DNA from: a bacterium
Lineage (GTDB): Bacteria > Fidelibacterota > UBA2242
Length of the DNA stretch: 5,301 bases
Assembly (NCBI GenBank): GCA_018895675.1
Contig: JAHIOG010000531.1
Span: 1 to 5,301, forward strand
Direction: 5' to 3'
The position numbers and the translations under genes are program-made. How positions within the stretch are numbered: the first letter of the stretch is position 1; every line of letters starts with the position of its first letter. Below, piece after piece: positions 1 through 3,566 of the stretch. The notes under the pieces were generated by a model that was not told the origin of the DNA, did no database searches, and saw only the letters and a list, made by a program, of their open reading frames with translations.

Positions 1-2015
1 CCACTGCCAGGAGATAATTTTAAACGCAGACTCATAGAACTTTTGACCGGTCTTTTATAAATCTTAATAGCGAGGGGATTGCTTTCCCAATCGGCATCAT
101 CGGTATCTGTATAGATTTCGGCGATATAGGTTTGATCAGGTTGCAGGAAATCCAATTTGGCTTTCAAAGTACGCCCGTTTTCATCGGTCAAACTGCCGAG
201 ATACCAGTCGTCGCTGTTGCGGTCTTTGCGGACAACCGTGATATAATCGCCGATTTTGGCATGCAGCGCTTTCGTGTATTCCCAGTCAACAGGAACATCC
301 TTGATGAATTGAAAAGCAGCTTGGTGCTCATAATTTTCCGGTAGATCGGCAGCCATATGCAAGGGACTGTAGATCACCACATAATATGCCAGCATTTTAG
401 CAAGAGTTGTATTGACCCGGTTTTTAGGTTGATATTCTTCATAGAATAAATCCAAAATGCCCGGCGTGAAATCCATCGGTCCGCTAAGCAGACGAGTAAA
501 AGGAAGAATTGTCATGTAATCCGGCGGATTACCACCGTCGGGGCTCCAGGCATTGAATTCCATCCCGCGGGCGCCTTCCCGGGTCATCATATTGGGAAAC
601 GTACGTCGAATTCCGGTATCTTTGATGGGTTCGTGAACGTCGAGCATGATCTGATATTTCGCGGCGGTTTCAACGACTTTACGATAATGCCGGATCATAT
701 ACTGACCATGATGCCATTCTTTATGGACTTTTCCCTCGGAATCAATACGCTTGATGTTCCGCCCGTGACCGACATAGCCGGTCTTGACGGTGTTGATACC
801 GTATTTCTTATAAAAGGCAAAAGCCTCTTCCAATTGTTTTTCATAATTAATGATATCGGCGCCGGTTTCGTGGTGTCCGATAATCTCGACGCCTTTTGCG
901 GCGGCATATCCGGTGACTTCTTCAATATCGAAATCAGGATGCGGTTGGGTAAAATTGAACAAACTGCCATTTTCAATCCAGTTGCCGTCCCAGCCGGTAT
1001 TCCAGCCTTCCACTAAGACGCCGGAAAATCCGTGCTTCGCAGCGAAGTCGATATACATTTTTGTATTTTCAGTAGTGGCACCGTGTTTTTCACCGGAGCC
1101 CCAACTATATTTACCGAGGTGCATACCCCACCAGATTCCGATATATTTACCCGGTCTTATCCAGGCAATATCTTCCAGTTGATTCGGTTCGTTCAGATTT
1201 AAAATTAAACAGGAGTTGATCAAATCTCCAGGTTTCTCAGCAATCTGAATCGTCCGCCAGGGAGTTTTTATCGGCGTTGAACCTTTGACTTTTATTCCAT
1301 CGGACCAGGGTACAAGGTCGCAGGTTAAAGTATTGTCTTTTACCCGCGCCAGAGTCATACTGGCGTAATCAGTGAGATTGGCTTCGTGAATCGATAAGTA
1401 TAAACCGTCGGTGGTTTCTATAGTAAAGGGCGTATGAACGGTGTCGATTTCATTTAATCTTGTATTATTGTAGAGAAATTCATAGCGGTTGCCCTGGTAG
1501 GCGCCAATCCACCAGCAGCTATGATTTCCAGACAGAGCAAATTCAGTCAGTTCATCGGTAATTTGCAGATCTGTCAGGTTTTTCTGTTCAGGTAATTCAT
1601 ACCGAAATCCAACTCCATCATCATAGACTTTAAAAATTATGTTCATTCTGCGGGCAAGAGCGGTGGTCTCCTGCAAACTGACAACCAATTCATTATAATG
1701 ATTGCGGATATTCTTAACCTCGCCCCAGGGCTGGGTCCAGGTTTGGTCAATTGTATTGATTTTGGTGTCGATGATTTTAAGGTTTCGATCCAGCAGAGCG
1801 GTATCTTTAAATCGAAAACCCAATCGTGAATCGGAAATGATGGCACTGCCAAGACGATCAATAGCGTAATACGGAATACCGTCTTGAAGTGTAAATGTAA
1901 CTGAAATGCGTTTATCCGGTGAGAGAACCTGAGCGGAATGAGGTGATTCGGTACTACATCCGGCAATCCAGAGTAACAGAACTGAAGCGATGAAGGAAAT
2001 AATTTTCTGTTTCAT
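1..2015 (-). CDS. GH97 family alpha-glucosidase (SusB-like, inverting-type active site), lipoprotein, 3' end cut by window
   Basis: The frame is open from the ATG at 2015 to the window edge (671 codons). The last visible residues (LRLKLSPGSG) match the usual C-terminal strand of GH97, so only about 10-15 residues are missing. The start is followed by a lipoprotein signal: Lys2/Lys4, a hydrophobic stretch, then lipobox IAGC with Cys20, so the protein should be anchored in the outer membrane or periplasm. Layout: N-terminal beta-sandwich about 25-284, catalytic TIM barrel about 285-575 (starting WIRPGKY), C-terminal beta domain about 590-671. From memory of SusB (catalytic acid E532, bases E439/E508, calcium-site E194/E526), the equivalents are E486 (GMEFNAW), E383 (HHETG), E462 (DVHEP), E211 (IHEA) and E480 (REGARG). 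The 462/480/486 spacing equals SusB's 508/526/532. Gly413 (KTGYVG) sits where retaining GH97 alpha-galactosidases carry the Asp nucleophile, which predicts inverting hydrolysis of alpha-glucosides such as malto-oligosaccharides. No susC/susD partner is visible. The family call is firm; the substrate is inferred. Confidence 0.95.
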   Translation of the reverse strand, partial: MKQKIISFIASVLLLWIAGCSTESPHSAQVLSPDKRISVTFTLQDGIPYYAIDRLGSAIISDSRLGFRFKDTALLDRNLKIIDTKINTIDQTWTQPWGEVKNIRNHYNELVVSLQETTALARRMNIIFKVYDDGVGFRYELPEQKNLTDLQITDELTEFALSGNHSCWWIGAYQGNRYEFLYNNTRLNEIDTVHTPFTIETTDGLYLSIHEANLTDYASMTLARVKDNTLTCDLVPWSDGIKVKGSTPIKTPWRTIQIAEKPGDLINSCLILNLNEPNQLEDIAWIRPGKYIGIWWGMHLGKYSWGSGEKHGATTENTKMYIDFAAKHGFSGVLVEGWNTGWDGNWIENGSLFNFTQPHPDFDIEEVTGYAAAKGVEIIGHHETGADIINYEKQLEEAFAFYKKYGINTVKTGYVGHGRNIKRIDSEGKVHKEWHHGQYMIRHYRKVVETAAKYQIMLDVHEPIKDTGIRRTFPNMMTREGARGMEFNAWSPDGGNPPDYMTILPFTRLLSGPMDFTPGILDLFYEEYQPKNRVNTTLAKMLAYYVVIYSPLHMAADLPENYEHQAAFQFIKDVPVDWEYTKALHAKIGDYITVVRKDRNSDDWYLGSLTDENGRTLKAKLDFLQPDQTYIAEIYTDTDDADWESNPLAIKIYKRPVKSSMSLRLKLSPGS

Positions 2016-2154
2016 TGATAACCCTTTATTGTCAATATTGTATTTAATTTAGATGATTTCCGTTTAAATACACTAAATAATTTCCGGAAGAATAATTATT
2101 TCAATAATAGGGAAAAGTGATAGCAGGATGCGTAGGTGTTTTTTTGATAAATGG

Positions 2155-2250
2155 AAACTTGACTTACCCCGCCTGGCGGGATGAGTTAAGTTGACTTATT
2201 TCAATGAGTTAGAAAACTTAAGTCAAGTCAGCTAAAGCAAACTTAACTCA
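2155..2250. repeat. Cluster of interleaved direct and inverted short repeats
   Basis: Two 8-base words alternate: X = TTGACTTA at 2159-2166 and 2191-2198, and Y = ATGAGTTA at 2181-2188 and 2204-2211. Their complements follow: TAAGTCAA at 2219-2226 and TAACTCA at 2244-2250. The order is therefore X-Y-X-Y-X'-Y'. Longer perfect matches exist: ACTTGACTTA (2157-2166) is the exact inverse of TAAGTCAAGT (2219-2228), and GAGTTAAGTT (2183-2192) is the exact inverse of AACTTAACTC (2240-2249). These two pairings interleave, so both cannot form in one simple hairpin; they would make a pseudoknot-like fold or alternative folds. The unit may be a dispersed repeat, a remnant of a small mobile element, or a transcribed structure. 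Nothing in the window decides between these. Confidence 0.7.
2168..2180. repeat. Perfect GC-rich palindrome (CCCGCCTGGCGGG)
   Basis: Six perfectly paired G/C bases surround a single central T, in otherwise very AT-rich DNA. The palindrome sits between the first X and first Y words of the surrounding repeat cluster, so it looks like the core of the repeat unit rather than an isolated site. It is too tightly closed to be a normal terminator hairpin and has no T-tract on either side. It resembles the cores of dispersed intergenic palindromic repeats, but a genome-wide copy number would be needed to say so. Confidence 0.6.
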
Positions 2251-2265
2251 AGGTTTCATAGTTTA

Positions 2266-2285
2266 CGGACTCTATTTAGAGTCTG
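2266..2285. repeat. Short hairpin, function unknown
   Basis: CGGACTCT and AGAGTCTG pair around an ATTT-type loop, with one G-T wobble; the core is GACTCTA/TAGAGTC. There is no T-run after it on the plus strand (TATATAAAG follows) and none on the minus strand, so it does not look like an intrinsic terminator. It lies immediately to the right of the repeat cluster and might be part of the same element. Confidence 0.4.
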
Positions 2286-2459
2286 TATATAAAGTCACAA
2301 ACCATTTGCCATAGGCATCCCGGGGAAATCTTTCCAGGGGGAACGAATGTATTTGCTATCTCAAAGAGAGCTCTAAGAGATGATGCTGATATTATGCAAA
2401 ATTTTCTATATTTTGTTGTGAAAAAGAACTATGAAATGTATATATTACATGACAGTTAA
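2280..2459 (+). pseudogene. Possible C-terminal gene remnant upstream of the antitoxin (speculative)
   Basis: One frame is open for 59 codons between a TAG at 2277 and a TAA at 2457. Its last 40 or so residues read like ordinary protein: a helix-prone stretch (ISKRALRDDADIMQNFLYF) followed by VVKKNYEMYIL and a short tail. There is no start codon in the first two thirds; the first ATG, at 2394, would leave 21 residues with no clear ribosome-binding site. I do not recognise the family. It may be the 3' end of a gene whose front was lost when the repeats to its left were inserted. It may equally be a chance open frame in AT-rich DNA. Confidence 0.2.
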
Positions 2460-2478
2460 TTTGTCAAATCATTTGACA
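2450..2478. promoter_or_regulatory. Putative toxin-antitoxin operator: three half-sites at 12-bp steps, including a perfect 17-bp palindrome
   Basis: TGTCAAATCATTTGACA (2462-2478) is perfectly symmetric, with 8-bp arms around a central C. A further TGACA lies at 2450-2454. The half-sites TGACA (2450), TGTCA (2462) and TGACA (2474) therefore alternate in orientation and start exactly 12 bp apart. Antitoxins of the Phd/YefM family bind palindromes in their own promoters, and the toxin commonly tunes this as co-repressor. The position, 49 bp upstream of the antitoxin ATG and overlapping the likely -35 box, fits such an autorepression site. Binding itself is inferred. Confidence 0.65.
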
Positions 2479-2501
2479 TTTTAGTTGATATATATTAAAC
2501 T
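2473..2501 (+). promoter_or_regulatory. Putative promoter of the toxin-antitoxin operon
   Basis: A consensus -35 hexamer TTGACA lies at 2473-2478. With a 17-bp spacer, the -10 position holds TAAACT (2496-2501, four of six consensus bases); an alternative, TATATT at 2491-2496, is closer to consensus but gives a short 12-bp spacer. The -35 hexamer is the right arm of the operator palindrome, so repressor binding would block polymerase. If the host uses the Bacteroidota sigma factor (TTTG and TAnnTTTG boxes), this sigma-70-like reading may not apply. Confidence 0.4.
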
Positions 2502-2526
2502 TTAATCGGAAAAAGTGAGGTGAAAT

Positions 2527-2796
2527 ATGATAACTGTCAGAGAAAATACAACATTAGTAGGTGTTTCTGAACTTCGCAAGGGTATTGATAAAATACTTGA
2601 AAAAGCACAAGAGGGAATCGTTATTATTGAAAAAAGGCATAAACCTGCAGCGGTATTAATGTCTAACGAGGAATATCAACACATTCAGAACATTCTTGAA
2701 ATATCCGAAGATCTTGTATTAGGTTTTATTGCTGATGAACGTTTTAAAAACAGTAAAGAAAGAGATTATGTTGATATTGAAAACCTTTTGAAATAA
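2527..2796 (+). CDS. Type II antitoxin, Phd/YefM family
   Basis: This 89-residue protein is the labile antitoxin of a toxin-antitoxin pair. It binds and neutralises the toxin encoded next and represses the operon. The N-terminal half has the Phd/YefM layout: a short strand (ITVRENTTLVGVSEL), a helix (RKGIDKILEKAQEG), then the family signature strands IVIIEKRHKPAAVLMSNEEYQ at about 31-51. This part normally forms the DNA-binding dimer. The C-terminal part, about 52-89, is helical and charged, as expected for the segment that wraps the toxin. The length is normal for the family. The start is supported by a good ribosome-binding site (TGAGGTGA, 2516-2523) four bases ahead of the ATG. The stop lies 12 bp before the toxin start, so the two genes are co-transcribed. 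The DNA is visibly more AT-rich than the GH97 gene, as is common for mobile addiction modules. Confidence 0.9.
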   Translation: MITVRENTTLVGVSELRKGIDKILEKAQEGIVIIEKRHKPAAVLMSNEEYQHIQNILEISEDLVLGFIADERFKNSKERDYVDIENLLK

Positions 2797-2808
2797 TCGG
2801 CGTAAGTA

Positions 2809-3102
2809 ATGTGGCAGATAAAAATTCACCGTCTTGTCGTTGAAGAGGATTTCAACAAAATCAACAAACACGATCGTCATATTATCCTTAAAACCATCTA
2901 CAAAAAATTAAGTATTGCTCCTGAAAAATACGGTTCTCCTCTCCGAAGTGAGCTGAAGGGATATTGGAAATTAAAAATATCCCATCATCGAATTATATAT
3001 CGAATAGAAAAAAATACAATCAAAGTGCTGGTATTAAAAGTTGGAATGCGCCGTGATAAAGAAGTTTATAGAGAAATGATTCTACGCATGAAAAAATTAT
3101 AA
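2809..3102 (+). CDS. Type II toxin, RelE/ParE superfamily (RelE-type mRNA interferase)
   Basis: This 97-residue protein belongs to the RelE/ParE superfamily; RelE members cut mRNA in the ribosomal A site. The fold order is right: strand (WQIKIHRLV), two helices (about 11-37), then the sheet with LRSELKGYWKLKISHHRIIYRI, IKVLVLKVG and a C-terminal helix. The residues used by E. coli RelE for catalysis all have counterparts: K54 and K56 (KLK; RelE K52/K54), R61 (HHR), R81 (GMRRD) and Y87 (EVY). This favours an active ribonuclease over a ParE-type gyrase poison, which usually lacks this set. No clear Shine-Dalgarno precedes the ATG, so translation is probably coupled to the antitoxin. That would keep toxin output below antitoxin output. 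I saw no frameshift or truncation. No intrinsic terminator follows; only a small ATGCAGTGCAT dyad at 3111-3121. Confidence 0.9.
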   Translation: MWQIKIHRLVVEEDFNKINKHDRHIILKTIYKKLSIAPEKYGSPLRSELKGYWKLKISHHRIIYRIEKNTIKVLVLKVGMRRDKEVYREMILRMKKL

Positions 3103-3139
3103 TAATGAATATGCAGTGCATTCACTCTAACGTCTTTAA

Positions 3140-3265
3140 TTGTGCAATGATTTACAGTTTGATAATATCTGGTGTAATGATAATAAAGTTTTTATTGCTG
3201 GAAGCGATGATAATCGTGCTTTAATACTTCGTGGAAATTTACAAGAAGGAGGAAAAGGTGAATAA
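3140..3265 (+). pseudogene. Remnant of a beta-propeller-like protein (last blade and C-terminus)
   Basis: After a TAA at 3137 one frame runs 41 codons to a TAA at 3263. The residues FDNIWCNDNKVFIAGSDD, followed by RALILRGNL, have the form of a beta-propeller blade (an 'IW..dnkVfiaG.dg.ilr' pattern, as in Ycf48-like, WD40-like or PQQ-like repeats). They end in a short polar tail, GGKGE. A single blade cannot fold as a propeller, and there is no upstream coding sequence in any frame before the toxin stop. I read it as the 3' end of a lost gene. A leaderless small protein starting at TTG 3140 is possible but unlikely. The AGGAGG at 3247-3252 lies inside this frame and is 16 bases from the next ATG, which opens only a 23-codon frame. 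Confidence 0.4.
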
Positions 3266-3285
3266 ATTATGAAATGCCCGGAACA

Positions 3286-3398
3286 AGTTAACCCTACAAC
3301 GTCATTTAGGAAATATGATGCGATATATAGTTCCAGCTAGCAATTGTAAATACTACATTTGGTATATTAAATTTTCAAGTTACGTAGTAGGGTTAATT
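3286..3398. mobile_element. MITE-like element with near-perfect terminal inverted repeats
   Basis: The left end AGTTAACCCTACAACGT (3286-3302) and the right end ACGTAGTAGGGTTAATT (3382-3398) are inverse repeats matching at 15 of 17 positions, including a perfect 10-bp TTAACCCTAC/GTAGGGTTAA core and a perfect inner ACGT. The interior is non-coding and AT-rich, too short for a transposase. If the TA pairs at 3289-3290 and 3394-3395 are the target duplication, the element is 103 bp (3291-3393) with ends ACCCTAC...GTAGGGT. That is the style of non-autonomous IS630/Tc1-mariner derivatives. A further CTACAAC (3294-3300) to GTTGTAG (3403-3409) pairing exists just outside. A large regulatory stem-loop is the alternative reading. 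Confidence 0.5.
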
Positions 3399-3566
3399 AT
3401 AAGTTGTAGTTTCTCGTAACTTTTTAAACAGTTTCCAAAATTTTTGTGTTATGTTTAATACACTTCAAATTTCAACCTTTCTTAAGCAGACTTATAACTT
3501 TTTTGTAATAAGTGGGAATAATCATACCTGTTACTTATATTTATATAGAAAATCTACTGGGCAAAG
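3399..3566 (+). other. Leader of the restriction-modification gene, no gene seen
   Basis: This AT-rich stretch has no coding frame worth reporting. A 6-bp inverted repeat, ATAAGT (3508-3513) and ACTTAT (3533-3538), about 30-60 bases upstream of the start is a possible control site, but the match is short. I could not place a convincing promoter: TTGTAA at 3503-3508 could be a -35, but no good -10 follows at the right distance. A weak GGG at 3559-3561 precedes the ATG by a few bases. No separate controller (C-protein) gene precedes the enzyme. Confidence 0.5.

Larger units (their letters stand above)
2016..2449. other. Divergent intergenic region between the GH97 gene and the toxin-antitoxin operon
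   Basis: This stretch carries no convincing complete gene. Its first ~85 bases are the AT-rich leader of the minus-strand GH97 gene. They include the perfect palindromes TTCCGGAA (2082-2089) and AATAATTATT (2091-2100), which could be operator-like, and a weak GGG-type ribosome-binding sequence just before the GH97 ATG. I could not assign a convincing -35/-10 pair or a Bacteroidota-type TTTG/TAnnTTTG promoter for GH97. The middle part holds the repeat cluster at 2155-2250 and the hairpin at 2266-2285. The right part contains an imperfect 24-base dyad at 2358-2381 (5-bp outer arms ATCTC/GAGAT, 4-bp inner arms) and a short open frame described separately. Confidence 0.6.

Noticed and set aside
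132..1182. Plus-strand open frames at 132-344, 633-1016 and 850-1182, and minus-strand frames at 695-976 and 1643-1966
   Set aside because: All lie over the GH97 coding strand in other frames, have no family-like features, and the GH97 reading is open throughout with all expected active-site motifs.
2155..2250. CRISPR array
   Set aside because: The repeated words are only 8-10 bases, occur in both orientations, and are not separated by uniform spacers; no cas genes are present.
2266..2285. Intrinsic terminator for either flanking gene
   Set aside because: The stem has no T-tract on either strand and no coding gene ends nearby on the plus strand.
3269..3340. Small gene of 23 codons from ATG 3269, downstream of AGGAGG at 3247
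   Set aside because: The spacing of 16 bases is too long for that ribosome-binding site, and the frame runs straight into the left end of the inverted-repeat element.
3286..3398. Integron attC recombination site
   Set aside because: The ends do not fit the RYYYAAC/GTTRRRY core sites (GTTAACC breaks the purine run), and no integrase or cassette array is seen.
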